64,000 nt of DNA from an uncultured Opitutaceae bacterium. Lineage in GTDB: Bacteria; Verrucomicrobiota; Verrucomicrobiia; Opitutales; Opitutaceae. This document shows, in pieces, positions 55,834 to 64,000 of the stretch. Where the stretch lies: contig CAIOZY010000047.1 in NCBI GenBank assembly GCA_903862935.1, positions 62,001-126,000 on the forward strand, given 5' to 3'. Below the pieces are notes generated by a model, which was given only the letters and a program-made list of their open reading frames with translations, ran no database searches and was not told the DNA's origin. The position numbers and the translations under genes are program-made. Each line of letters begins with the position of its first letter. Positions within the stretch are counted from its first letter, which is position 1.

Positions 55834-56859
55834 ATGAAACGCTTTATCACTCTCTTCATCGCGGCGCTGGCATTGGGCGGCGTGGACCCAGCTCAAGGGG
55901 AGGAGTCGCTCGACCTTTTTGGATGGTCGGAATATGTCCCACAAAAGGTACTCGACGGCTTTAAGCGCGAGACTGGGATCGAGGTCAACTACGAGACGTA
56001 CGCCTCGAATGAGGAGCTGCTGTCAAAACTCCTGGCGGGCGGCGGCGCGTACGACCTCATCCAGCCGTCGGATTACGCGGCTGAGGTGATGATCCGCCAG
56101 AAGATGCTTGCGCCGCTCGACTTCGGGCAGCTGCCCAATCTCGGAAACATCGGGACGCAATACAGGCATCTGCCGCATGATCTCGAGGGCCTCTACACAG
56201 TCACCTACATGACGGGAACGGTAGGGATCGTGGTGAACACCGCCGCCGTGAAGGATCCCATCCGGGGCTTTCGGGACGTGTTTCAGTCGAAGTTCAAGGA
56301 TCGGATCGTGGTGCTAAACGACAATCGCGAGATCGTTACCTGGGCCCTCTACACCCAGGGTATTTCGGCCAATGCCGTTTCCCGGGAGAACCTGGAGCAG
56401 GTGCGACCGATTGTGGCGAAATGGATTCAGCTCATCAAGGTGTTCGACTCCGACAGCCCGAAGACCGCGCTTCTCAACGGCGATGTCGACCTCGGGGTCG
56501 TGTGGAGCGGCGAGGCCGCCATCCTCTGGAGGACGGACCACAAGTACCATTACGTGCTGCCCGCCGAGGGGGCGGCGCAGTTTGTCGACGTGCTGGCGAT
56601 TCCCGTCGCCGCCAAGCACAAGGGGGCGGCGCACAAGTTCATCAACTACATCCTGCGACCAGACGTCTCAAAGCTCATCTCGGACGAGTTCCCGTACACC
56701 AACCCAAACCTAGCGGCGCGGCGGCTCCTGACCCCTGAGCAGCTTGCGAACCCCGCCAGCTATCCACCGGAAGGGGCAAAACTTGAGACCTTTCACGACA
56801 TCGGCCGCCGGGCGGCTGATATCGACCGCCTCATGACCGATCTCAAGAGCGGCCGATGA
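55834..56859 (+). CDS. potD: Spermidine/putrescine-binding periplasmic protein
   Basis: 341 residues from the ATG at 55834, with a signal peptide (MKRFITLFIAALALGGVDPAQ). LDLFGWSEYVPQKVLDGFKR and NYETYASNEELLSKLLAGG are the usual PotD start, with YDLIQPSDYAAEVMI. Trp and Asp/Glu in these loops usually bind the polyamine. It delivers substrate to the PotB/PotC channel. The stop overlaps potB by four bases (ATGA). Confidence 0.93.
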   Translation: MKRFITLFIAALALGGVDPAQGEESLDLFGWSEYVPQKVLDGFKRETGIEVNYETYASNEELLSKLLAGGGAYDLIQPSDYAAEVMIRQKMLAPLDFGQLPNLGNIGTQYRHLPHDLEGLYTVTYMTGTVGIVVNTAAVKDPIRGFRDVFQSKFKDRIVVLNDNREIVTWALYTQGISANAVSRENLEQVRPIVAKWIQLIKVFDSDSPKTALLNGDVDLGVVWSGEAAILWRTDHKYHYVLPAEGAAQFVDVLAIPVAAKHKGAAHKFINYILRPDVSKLISDEFPYTNPNLAARRLLTPEQLANPASYPPEGAKLETFHDIGRRAADIDRLMTDLKSGR

Positions 56860-57752
56860 GCTTGGAGCGCACGCCCACGCCGGAGACGGGTGCCGCGCCG
56901 CTGAACGCCGGCCGGCCCCTGGCGCGCCTGACCGCGTGGATCCTGCTGGCACCGATGCTGGTGTGGATCTTGGGGCTGGTGGTCGCTCCAACCGCAATCC
57001 TTGTGGTGTACAGCTTCTGCGATCGCGACGAACTGGGGCGCGTGGTGTTCACCTTCACCCTGGACAACTACAGCCGAGCATTCGACCCGATCTACCTGCG
57101 CATCTTCTGGCGGTCGATCGGCTATGCAGGCCTGACCACGGCCCTCTGCATCGTGATCGGCTACCCGGTGGCCTTCTTTATCGCGAAGGCGAAGGAGGAG
57201 TGGCGCCACCGGTTGCTTCTGCTGGTCATGGTCCCGTTCTGGACCAGTTTCCTGATTCGAACCTACGCCTGGATCACGATTCTCAAGGAGGAGGGGCTCT
57301 TAAACGGCCTGCTGCAGCTCATTCGGGTGCCAATCGCGCCCCTCGACCTGCTCTATACGCCCACCGCCGTCGTTATCGGCCTCGTCTACGCCTACCTGCC
57401 GTTCATGATCCTGCCGATCTACAGCAGCGCAGAGAGGCTGGAAAACGCGGTCATCGAGGCGGCGTATGATCTCGGGGCGGGCCCGATCCGCGCCTTTTCT
57501 ACTGTGATCGTGCCCCTCACCATGCCGGGAATCGCCGCGGGCACGCTCCTCGTGTTTGTGCCGGCGATCGGCATGTTCGCAATCACCGACTTGATGGGCG
57601 GCGCGAAGGTGCCCATGATCGGCAACGTGATTCAGAACCAGTTTTTGCAGGCCCGCGACTGGCCCTTCGGGGCAGCGCTCGGGGTCGTGTTCATGCTTAT
57701 GTTTGCCCTTACCTACTGGATGCTCCAGCGGCGCGGAGCTCGAATGGGCTGA
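56856..57752 (+). CDS. potB: Polyamine ABC transporter permease, PotB type
   Basis: 298 residues, six helices. First permease of the importer: LTAWILLAPMLVWILGLVVAP-type N-terminus and the EAA loop EAAYDLGAGPIRAFSTVIVPLT. A basic ALE-type start. It overlaps potD by four bases and potA by one (TGATG), so the three are made together. Confidence 0.93.
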   Translation: MSLERTPTPETGAAPLNAGRPLARLTAWILLAPMLVWILGLVVAPTAILVVYSFCDRDELGRVVFTFTLDNYSRAFDPIYLRIFWRSIGYAGLTTALCIVIGYPVAFFIAKAKEEWRHRLLLLVMVPFWTSFLIRTYAWITILKEEGLLNGLLQLIRVPIAPLDLLYTPTAVVIGLVYAYLPFMILPIYSSAERLENAVIEAAYDLGAGPIRAFSTVIVPLTMPGIAAGTLLVFVPAIGMFAITDLMGGAKVPMIGNVIQNQFLQARDWPFGAALGVVFMLMFALTYWMLQRRGARMG

Positions 57753-58849
57753 TGAACGAGACCAACGGAACAATGGTTGAGATCCGCGGCGTCACGAAGC
57801 GCTTCGGATCCTGCACGGCGGTCGACGACGTGAGCCTTGCCATCCGTCCCGGCGAATTCATCACCCTGCTCGGGCCGTCGGGCTGCGGCAAGACGACGCT
57901 CCTGCGCCTACTTGCCGGCTTTGAGACCCCCGACACTGGGGAGATATTCTTCGATCACAACGACGTCACCCACCTGCCGCCCTACCGCCGTAACGTCAAC
58001 CAGGTGTTCCAGAGCTACGCCCTCTTTCCGCACCTGAATGTGCGCGACAACATCGGCTTCGGCCTGCGCATGCAGCGCCGGCCCGGACCTGAGACAGAGG
58101 AGCGCATACGGGAGGCGATACAGATCGTATCGCTCATCGGGCTTGAGGACCGGTTTCCGGATCAGCTTTCCGGGGGGCAGCGGCAGAGGGTGGCCCTGGC
58201 GCGCGCGATCATCTGCCGGCCCAAGGTGTTGCTGCTCGACGAGCCGCTGTCTGCGCTCGACGCCAAGCTGCGCCGCGCTATGCAGTTGGAGCTCAAGCGA
58301 CTGCAGCGGATGCTCGGACTGACCTTCGTCTTTGTCACCCACGACCAGGAGGAGGCGCTGACCATGTCAGACCGTATCGCCCTGATGAACCGGGGCCGAA
58401 TCGAACAGCTGGGTGAGACCTACGAACTTTACCACAAACCACGAACCGCCTTTGCCGCGGACTTTCTCGGCCAGGCAAACCTGTTCCAAGCCGACATCGT
58501 CGGCCGCAACGGCACGACGGCGACGGCGCGCCTGCGGGACGGGCTCGAGCTGACGATCAGCTCGGCTGAACTGCCCAGCGAAGCCCGGTCGGTTCTGCTG
58601 TCCGTGCGGCCGGGAAAAGTGTTCATCTCAAAGCGCAAGGTGGCCGCGGCCAACGTCTTTGGGGCCCGCATCAAGGAGGAGATTTTCCAGGGCGCCATGG
58701 ACCAGCTTCTTCTGGTCACCGACATGGGCATCCCGCTGCATGCGCTGGCGGCCAACGAAAGCGCGATGGAGAAGGCCTTCCACGAGGGAGATCGTGTTTA
58801 CTGCGGGCTGCACCTGGACGACATCGTCGTCGTTCAGGCGGAGTCCTGA
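57752..58849 (+). CDS. potA: Polyamine ABC transporter ATPase
   Basis: 365 residues. Walker A LGPSGCGKTT, the Q loop, signature LSGGQRQRVALARA, Walker B LLLDEPLSALD and VTHDQEEALTMSDRIAL. The last 110 residues form a TOBE-type regulatory domain (ADFLGQANLF, then VLLSVRPGKVFIS). It powers spermidine/putrescine uptake with PotB, PotC and PotD. It is convergent with the TlpA-like gene. Confidence 0.94.
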   Translation: MNETNGTMVEIRGVTKRFGSCTAVDDVSLAIRPGEFITLLGPSGCGKTTLLRLLAGFETPDTGEIFFDHNDVTHLPPYRRNVNQVFQSYALFPHLNVRDNIGFGLRMQRRPGPETEERIREAIQIVSLIGLEDRFPDQLSGGQRQRVALARAIICRPKVLLLDEPLSALDAKLRRAMQLELKRLQRMLGLTFVFVTHDQEEALTMSDRIALMNRGRIEQLGETYELYHKPRTAFAADFLGQANLFQADIVGRNGTTATARLRDGLELTISSAELPSEARSVLLSVRPGKVFISKRKVAAANVFGARIKEEIFQGAMDQLLLVTDMGIPLHALAANESAMEKAFHEGDRVYCGLHLDDIVVVQAES

Positions 58850-58852
58850 ACT

Positions 58853-58865
58853 TGGGCGCCGCCCA
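58853..58865. terminator. Hairpin between convergent potA and TlpA-like genes
   Basis: TGGGC (58853-58857), loop GCC, GCCCA (58861-58865): a 5-bp stem in the 18-base gap between two convergent stop codons. No U-tract on either strand. Confidence 0.35.
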
Positions 58866-58867
58866 CC

Positions 58868-60055
58868 CTAGAGCCCCAGCTCCCGGCTGACCTCCTCCTC
58901 AAGCTTCGGCCCGCGGGCATTGGTGGAGACAATGGTCCCGTCCTTGCCCAGCAGGAACATGGCTGGGATCACGCTAATTCCAAACCGCGTTGAGATTTCG
59001 TTTTGACGGTATTTGCCATCAAAATACTGCGGCCAAGGCATATCGTGAGCCTTAGTGTAGTTGATGAGCGCTTGTTTGGAGTCGGCTTTGTCGAGTGAGA
59101 TCCCGATCACCTCAAACCCCCGGTTGTGGTACTTCTTGTACACAGCGAGGACATTGGGAATCTCGGCCTTGCACGGTCCGCACCAGGTGGCCCAGAAGTC
59201 GATCAGCACCACCTTTCCCCGCAGTTGCTCAAGGTCGACCTTCCGGCCATCGAGCGCCGTGAAGGAAAGAGTAACGGGTCTTGTAAACAGGTCAGAGTTC
59301 TTCAGGTGCTCCTCGGCGAACCGACGCACCGCGTCATCCTTGGAGGCCGCAAAGCGTAGACACGCCTCCTGCATGGAACCCGGGACGATGCGATCCCAGG
59401 CGCCCAGGATAAGTTGGACCTCGTATCCCAGCCTTGGGCTGCCCGCGAACCGCGAGAAATGCTCGTCAAGCCCGGCAAGGAGGCCGAGCCAGGCCTCGTG
59501 GGGGTTGTGTTCGAGGCCGGATCTTATGCGGGCGCCAAGGGCCCGGGATCTTGAGGAAAGGCCGCCGAAGTCGGCCATTTCGCGTTGTTCTGGCTTGCTG
59601 TCTGGCGCGGCGATCAGTTCCGAGCGGAGCCGATCAGCCTCGGTGTTCCACTGGTCCTTAGCCTGCTCGTCGATGATTGCGGCGCCGGCCCCCCTGGTCA
59701 CTACATCGGGCCTGAATCCCTTCGCAAAAAGCGGAGGGGAGTTCAGCATCGCCATCAGGACGTCCCAGCGCCTGGGATCTTGGGGGTGGGCCTGGTAAAA
59801 GTGGATCGCGGCGGCGGAGACGCTCCGCGAATGGCCGTCCCCCCAGCGCACGTAGGACTCCCACCCCATGTCGGAGGGCTTTCCCGGTGGCTTTGACAGG
59901 CGCAGTTCTTCAAATGAGGCAAAATCGCGGTCGGCAGCCGCCTTTTCCTGGGGAGGGGGCGCGGTCGGGGTGCCTGCGGCGAGGGCCGGGGCCAGCAATC
60001 CGGCAAATAAGATGAACCGGATGTAGGACCGGGTTATCGCTCTAAGGAGGGGCAT
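58868..60055 (-). CDS. TlpA/ResA-like thioredoxin-fold envelope protein
   Basis: 395 residues. A signal peptide (RFILFAGLLAPALAAGTP) leads to an Ala/Arg-rich helical domain of about 220 residues that I do not recognise. The C-terminal domain is thioredoxin-like: VVLIDFWATWCGPCKAEIPN (CGPC redox pair), VIGISLDKADSKQAL, and the cis-Pro region SVIPAMFLLGKDG. It probably reduces disulphides in the periplasm, for example in cytochrome c assembly or stress repair, and the helical part may bind a partner. ATG at 60055. Confidence 0.9.
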   Translation of the reverse strand: MPLLRAITRSYIRFILFAGLLAPALAAGTPTAPPPQEKAAADRDFASFEELRLSKPPGKPSDMGWESYVRWGDGHSRSVSAAAIHFYQAHPQDPRRWDVLMAMLNSPPLFAKGFRPDVVTRGAGAAIIDEQAKDQWNTEADRLRSELIAAPDSKPEQREMADFGGLSSRSRALGARIRSGLEHNPHEAWLGLLAGLDEHFSRFAGSPRLGYEVQLILGAWDRIVPGSMQEACLRFAASKDDAVRRFAEEHLKNSDLFTRPVTLSFTALDGRKVDLEQLRGKVVLIDFWATWCGPCKAEIPNVLAVYKKYHNRGFEVIGISLDKADSKQALINYTKAHDMPWPQYFDGKYRQNEISTRFGISVIPAMFLLGKDGTIVSTNARGPKLEEEVSRELGL

Positions 60056-60195
60056 CGCGGTTCTCTAATCGGAGGCGCGGGGTGACTCAACCTATTCTGA
60101 AAGAACGGCGCCCGCTCATATCCGGGGAGCATAGAGGTCCCGCGGCGAGCGCCTTCGCATTGCCATAGGCCGTGGATCTCTTTAGGAGAACGAGC

Positions 60196-60906
60196 ATGCT
60201 CACGCCATTCCGAGCACGCATCGCGTCCAGAATTGCCGCAGGTCTCTGGGCCCTGGCAGGGATAACGACTGGTTTATCCGCCGCAGAAACAAAGGACGGG
60301 GACAAGGGAGGGGAATCGGTGCTGTCCAAGGTCTTTGGGGCTTGGACCGGCTGGCAGGACAACGCGACCCTCCATGGGATAACCTTTCAGCGAGCCAAGA
60401 CAGATCAGCGGGGGTTCGTGATCGGGTACCTCGCTGCGGACACTGCGATCGCCGGCCGGCCCTGCCGGCAAGGATGGGTTCATCTTCACCCTAACGGCAT
60501 TCCGGCCGGCTATACAGCGGCGGCGGACATCCCGCTCAGCCGCCTCACGATTCCCGCCGGAACCTGGGTTTTTCAGGATGACAAGGGAACGCTAACCGTA
60601 TGCTCGTTTCCCCGCGACATGAAGATCCAGAACCACGACTGCCGCGGGGGCATCGGCGGGTCCGAGGGGGTGCAGACCGCGTTCTATCCCAGCGGCGCCC
60701 TGAAGCAGTTTTTTGCACCGAAGGCCGTCGAAATCGAGGGGTTCCCGTGCCGGGCGAGCGCGTTTCAGCCCGGGATCGAGCTCTACGAGGACGGGCGCCT
60801 TAAGAGCGCAACGCTCGACAAGGACATCGTGCGGGACGGACACGTCCTCCACGGCGGTGACCGCGTCCGGTTGACGCCCCAAGGGAGCCTGCAGCAGGCC
60901 CATTAG
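60196..60906 (+). CDS. Secreted protein with MORN-like repeats
   Basis: 236 residues from the ATG at 60196; TAGGAGAA (60183-60190) just upstream is a good ribosome-binding site, better than for the ATG at 60172. The signal peptide ends near GLSAAE. The body has short units of the kind FYPSGALKQFFAPKAVEIEG, LYEDGRLKSATLDKDI, similar to MORN or YwqK repeats, with paired Cys (PCRQGW, DCRGG, PCRASA). A surface or periplasmic scaffold is likely, exact role unknown. Divergent from the TlpA-like gene. Confidence 0.78.
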   Translation: MLTPFRARIASRIAAGLWALAGITTGLSAAETKDGDKGGESVLSKVFGAWTGWQDNATLHGITFQRAKTDQRGFVIGYLAADTAIAGRPCRQGWVHLHPNGIPAGYTAAADIPLSRLTIPAGTWVFQDDKGTLTVCSFPRDMKIQNHDCRGGIGGSEGVQTAFYPSGALKQFFAPKAVEIEGFPCRASAFQPGIELYEDGRLKSATLDKDIVRDGHVLHGGDRVRLTPQGSLQQAH

Positions 60907-60933
60907 TCAGGGGTGGGCCGGTGTAGCGGGCCC

Positions 60934-60948
60934 AGGCCGCTCCGGCCT
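60934..60948. terminator. Hairpin between convergent MORN-like and cupin genes
   Basis: AGGCCG (60934-60939), loop CTC, CGGCCT (60943-60948): a perfect 6-bp stem, followed on the plus strand by ATTAATA. It is in the 74-base gap between convergent stops and so could serve both genes. Confidence 0.45.
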
Positions 60949-60980
60949 ATTAATACCCCGGAAGCGATTGCGAACAGCGG

Positions 60981-61460
60981 TCACTCCTCGCCGTCGAGGT
61001 ATTCCAGCGACTCCGACCGGATCAGCCTGCGGCCGGGCGATCTGACGAGCCACTTTGAGCTGTCGGGATAATGGCAGGACTCGCCCAGAGGGTTGTCGGC
61101 CACGATATAGACGACTAGGTCGTCGACCCCACCGTTGATCAGCTGATGGGGCTCGTCGGGTTTGAAAAGGAAGGCATCACCCACCCCGACCGGTGTTTGC
61201 CCGTCCTTGTGCCGGACCCTGCCCGAGCCCGAGAGGATGTGGTAAAATTCCCACTGGGCGCTGTGGGAGTGGTAGGGGCAGACGCACTTTCCGGCGGGGA
61301 TGCGGCATATCTCGACGTCAAAGGGGTGGCGCTCGTTGAGATCGCTCGATTGAGGCTTTCGGCCGAGCGCCACCGACAGTTCCTTGTCGATGCTGGCAAA
61401 CTTCCCCTTAGGGGAGACCCATGTGGATTCGGGAATGTCCCGGACATTGATCTTCTGCAC
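60981..61460 (-). CDS. Cupin-domain protein
   Basis: 159 residues, one cupin barrel. CPYHSHSAQWEFYHILSGSGRV holds the first motif (two His and Glu), and GDAFLFKPDEPHQLINGG the second with a His, so a metal site is likely. The N-terminal extension (about 50 residues, INVRDIPESTWVSPKGKFA) is common in the family of sugar or acid isomerases, but the substrate cannot be told. ATG at 61460. It is 24 bases after the pyruvate carboxylase start direction end, on the same strand. Confidence 0.88.
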   Translation of the reverse strand: MQKINVRDIPESTWVSPKGKFASIDKELSVALGRKPQSSDLNERHPFDVEICRIPAGKCVCPYHSHSAQWEFYHILSGSGRVRHKDGQTPVGVGDAFLFKPDEPHQLINGGVDDLVVYIVADNPLGESCHYPDSSKWLVRSPGRRLIRSESLEYLDGEE

Positions 61461-61484
61461 GGCGGGAGAGAAAATACCTCCGGT

Positions 61485-64000
61485 TCAACTGGAGGCGCGC
61501 AGCTTCAAGAGCAAGTCCTTGCTTTCGACCATGTCGCCGACGGCCATGTAGAGCTGCGCGACGACGCCGTCGCAGGGGGCATACACCGTATTCTGCATCT
61601 TCATCGCCTCCATCATGAAGAGCTTGTCGCCCTTGGTTACCCTGGAGCCGACGGAGACAGGCAGGGCTGCTATGAGCCCGGGGATTGGGGCCGCGATCTG
61701 CATCGGGTCGGCGAGGTCGGCCTTGGGACGGGCCCTGGCCTTGGGTGCGATGGAGCGGTCGGTGATGAAGGCCTCGCGGGTCATGCCGTTCAGCTCGTAG
61801 ACAATCGTTCGCTTGCCGTCCTTGTCGGGCGCGCTGACGGAGATCAGTCGGATGATAAGGACCTTTCCCTCCTCGATCGAGACAGAGACCTCCTCGCCGA
61901 CGGAGAGACCGTAGAAGAAAGCCGCGGTCGGAAGGACGCTCACGTCCCCGTAGGAGAGCTGGTGCTTCGCTAAGTCGGCAAAGACCTGGGGATACATGAG
62001 GTGAGAGTAAACGTCGTCATCGGAGGCCTCCCGGCGAAGTTTTTCCGAAAGCTCGTTCCGAATGCGCCGCAGCGCGGCGCCTCCGGTCCTAGACGACACG
62101 TCCCGGGCCTTGGCGCACCGGGTGTCGCGGGCAAATTTGGCGCGTGCCTCCCTATGCCGCGTCTCGCCGAGAACAGCACGCGAGACGGCGTCGGGCCACC
62201 CGCCGTCAGGCCATCCCAGGCCGCCCATCAGCATGTCGATTACGCTCTCAGGGAAGGGAACCGAGCCCGGATCCAGATTAACGACGTCGGCCGGCTTGAT
62301 CCCGCGGCTGAAGAGAAAGAGCGCCATGTCACCCACGACCTTCGACGAGGGGGTCACTTTGACGATGTCGCCAAAAAGCTGGTTCACCTCGGCGTAGGTC
62401 CGCGCGATCTCCGGCCAGCGGTGGGCCATGCCCATGGAGGAGGCCTGCTCCTTCAGGTTGGTGTACTGGCCGCCCGGCATCTCGTGGAGATAGACGTCGG
62501 CGGAGCCCGCGGACGGGGCGGTGTCAAAGGGGACGTAGAGCGAGCGGACCTGTTCCCAGTAGTCCGAGAACTCGTTCAGGGTCGCCAAGTCCAGCCCCGT
62601 GTCGCGCGGGGTGTTTGCCAGGGCCGCGACAATCGAGTTCAGATTCGGCTGGGAGGTCGTTCCTGACATTGAGGCGATCGCCAGATCGGCCACGTCGACC
62701 CCGGCGTCCGAAGCGCGCAAAATCGAGGCGGCGTTGATTCCGCTTGTGTCGTGGGTGTGAAAGTGGATCGGAAGGCCGATTTCGTCCTTGAGGGTCCTGA
62801 CCAGCTTCTGGGCGGCGTACGGGCGGCACAATCCCGCCATGTCCTTGATCGCCAGGAAGTGCGCACCCATGCGTTCCAGCTCGCGGGCCAGGCGCACGTA
62901 GTATTTGAGCGGAAACTTGTCCCGGCTGGGATCGAGGATATCCCCGGTGTAGCAGATCGTGCCCTCGCAGATGGCGTGGGTCCCCCTAACGGTCTCCATC
63001 GCCGCGCGAAGGTTGGGCAGGTAATTCAGCGCGTCGAAGATCCTGAAAATATCTATCCCACTCGCGGCGGCATGCCGGACGAAACCCCGGACCACGTGCT
63101 CGGGGTAGTTCGTGTACCCGACGGCGTTTGCGCCCCGGAACAGCATCTGGAAGCAGATATTAGGGACCCGCTCGCGCAGCAGCCGCAGGCGCACCCAGGG
63201 GTCCTCGGACAGGAAGCGCATCGAGGTGTCGAAGGTCGCCCCGCCCCACATCTCAAGGGAGAACAGTCCCGGCAAGCGATGGGACAGCGCGTCGGCGCAG
63301 GCCAGCATGTCATAACTGCGGACCCGGGTGGCCATGAGCGACTGGTGGGCATCGCGCCAAGTCGTGTCCGTGACAAGAAGACGCTTCTGTTTTGAGGCCC
63401 ACTCGGCAAACCCCTTGGGCCCGAGCTTGAGCAGGAGCTGCCGGCTTCCCGGAGGAGGGGGAACGCGGTGATCGTAGGACGGCGGCTTCGGGGACAGCAG
63501 GACCTTCGACGGTTGGTAGCCCTTAACATGGGGGTTTCCGTTGACGATTACGTTGCCAAGGAAATTGAGCAGCCGCGTGGCGCGGTCTTTCCGCGCGGGA
63601 AACGAGAACAGTTCCGGCGTCGTGTCGATCAGGGTCGTCGTGGCCCGGCCGCTGCGGAACTGCGGGTGGGTGATGACGTTCTCAAGGAAGGGGATATTGG
63701 TCTTGACGCCGCGGATCCGAAATTCCCTGAGAGACCGCAGCATGCGCTGGAGCACGAGTTCGAACCCCTGCCCGCTCGCGGTCATCTTGACGAGAAGGGA
63801 GTCGTAAAAGGGCGTTATTACCGCCCCCGAGTAGCCCATGCCCCCGTCGAGCCGGATGCCCAGCCCTCCGGGCGACCGGTAGGCGAGGATCCTACCGTAG
63901 TCGGGAATAAACCGGTTCTCCGGGTCTTCCGTCGTGATGCGCACCTGCACGGCGTAGCCGTTTCTCGGAACGTCCGCCTGGAGGGGCATCTGCACCTCCG
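61485..64000 (-). CDS. pyc: Pyruvate carboxylase, 3' part (start beyond the window)
   Basis: At least 838 residues, open to the right edge. It begins in the biotin carboxylase C-terminus (VPRNGYAVQVRITTEDPENRF), then the carboxyltransferase barrel with DTTWRDAHQSLMATRVRSYD, the MWGGATFDTSMRFL loop, HFHTHDTSGINAASIL with metal His residues, and TSQPNLNS. The C-terminal biotin carrier domain has MEAMKM, whose Lys takes biotin. It carboxylates pyruvate to oxaloacetate, feeding the TCA cycle and gluconeogenesis. Single-chain length, with no separate accA/accC-type subunits nearby. Confidence 0.97.
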   Translation of the reverse strand, partial: EVQMPLQADVPRNGYAVQVRITTEDPENRFIPDYGRILAYRSPGGLGIRLDGGMGYSGAVITPFYDSLLVKMTASGQGFELVLQRMLRSLREFRIRGVKTNIPFLENVITHPQFRSGRATTTLIDTTPELFSFPARKDRATRLLNFLGNVIVNGNPHVKGYQPSKVLLSPKPPSYDHRVPPPPGSRQLLLKLGPKGFAEWASKQKRLLVTDTTWRDAHQSLMATRVRSYDMLACADALSHRLPGLFSLEMWGGATFDTSMRFLSEDPWVRLRLLRERVPNICFQMLFRGANAVGYTNYPEHVVRGFVRHAAASGIDIFRIFDALNYLPNLRAAMETVRGTHAICEGTICYTGDILDPSRDKFPLKYYVRLARELERMGAHFLAIKDMAGLCRPYAAQKLVRTLKDEIGLPIHFHTHDTSGINAASILRASDAGVDVADLAIASMSGTTSQPNLNSIVAALANTPRDTGLDLATLNEFSDYWEQVRSLYVPFDTAPSAGSADVYLHEMPGGQYTNLKEQASSMGMAHRWPEIARTYAEVNQLFGDIVKVTPSSKVVGDMALFLFSRGIKPADVVNLDPGSVPFPESVIDMLMGGLGWPDGGWPDAVSRAVLGETRHREARAKFARDTRCAKARDVSSRTGGAALRRIRNELSEKLRREASDDDVYSHLMYPQVFADLAKHQLSYGDVSVLPTAAFFYGLSVGEEVSVSIEEGKVLIIRLISVSAPDKDGKRTIVYELNGMTREAFITDRSIAPKARARPKADLADPMQIAAPIPGLIAALPVSVGSRVTKGDKLFMMEAMKMQNTVYAPCDGVVAQLYMAVGDMVESKDLLLKLRASS

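Overview
The window is high-GC bacterial chromosomal DNA, almost entirely coding, with about 55 protein genes, one tRNA gene and no rRNA, phage, insertion sequence or CRISPR array that I can see. I infer a Verrucomicrobiota genome, most likely an Opitutaceae-type member. The basis is the mix of an NHL-repeat protein with the C-terminal domain common in that group, a DUF4038 glycosidase, a phytanoyl-CoA-dioxygenase/AraC/URO-D-like cluster, a divergent transketolase and DUF4337. No single marker proves this assignment.

Layout. 1-1875: 3' part of a transketolase. 1933-4256: gmd and a DEAD-box helicase. 4325-9147: a MacA-MacB-outer-membrane-factor ABC efflux operon. 9273-11552: two divergent envelope proteins of unknown role. 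11560-14425: a URO-D-like protein and a phytanoyl-CoA dioxygenase with a divergent AraC regulator. 14558-18122: a receiver protein and a MASE1/CHASE/PAS histidine kinase. 18277-18750: a GNAT gene broken by an in-frame stop. 18904-22319: a second URO-D-like methyltransferase, then arsR-arsC-small protein-acr3. 22416-25032: an M48 protease and LemA. 25368-26699: glycerate kinase, apparently of lower GC. 26976-30459: ClC channel, UbiA-like membrane protein, PAS/HTH regulator. 30719-30794: tRNA-Ile2(CAT). 30869-36344: an RND tripartite efflux operon. 36526-38048: macro-domain protein coupled to an O-methyltransferase. 38067-41189: HtrA-type protease and glycyl-tRNA synthetase, divergent. 41218-45348: cytochrome b561-like protein, unknown protein, dnaN, pssA and a RelE-like protein. 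45408-48946: molybdopterin genes moaA and moeA-moaC-moaD-moaE. 48961-50463: gnd. 50684-54223: a frameshifted two-helix protein, the NHL protein, a truncated fragment and the DUF4038 enzyme. 55013-58849: a polyamine ABC transporter (potC-D-B-A). 58868-61460: TlpA-like, MORN-like and cupin proteins. 61485-64000: 3' part of pyruvate carboxylase.

Many operons use stop/start overlaps of 1-8 bases (RND efflux, moaC/moaD, potD/potB/potA, pssA/RelE-like, methyltransferase/macro). Several gene ends carry perfect GC-rich hairpins without a U-tract. Three genes look damaged or slippage-prone: the helicase (11-C tract), the GNAT gene (in-frame TGA) and the small two-helix protein (A5 tract). The best candidates for new biology are the URO-D/PhyH/AraC cluster, the unusual small Cys-tailed protein in the arsenic operon with its neighbouring methyltransferase, and the RelE-like protein coupled to phosphatidylserine synthase.
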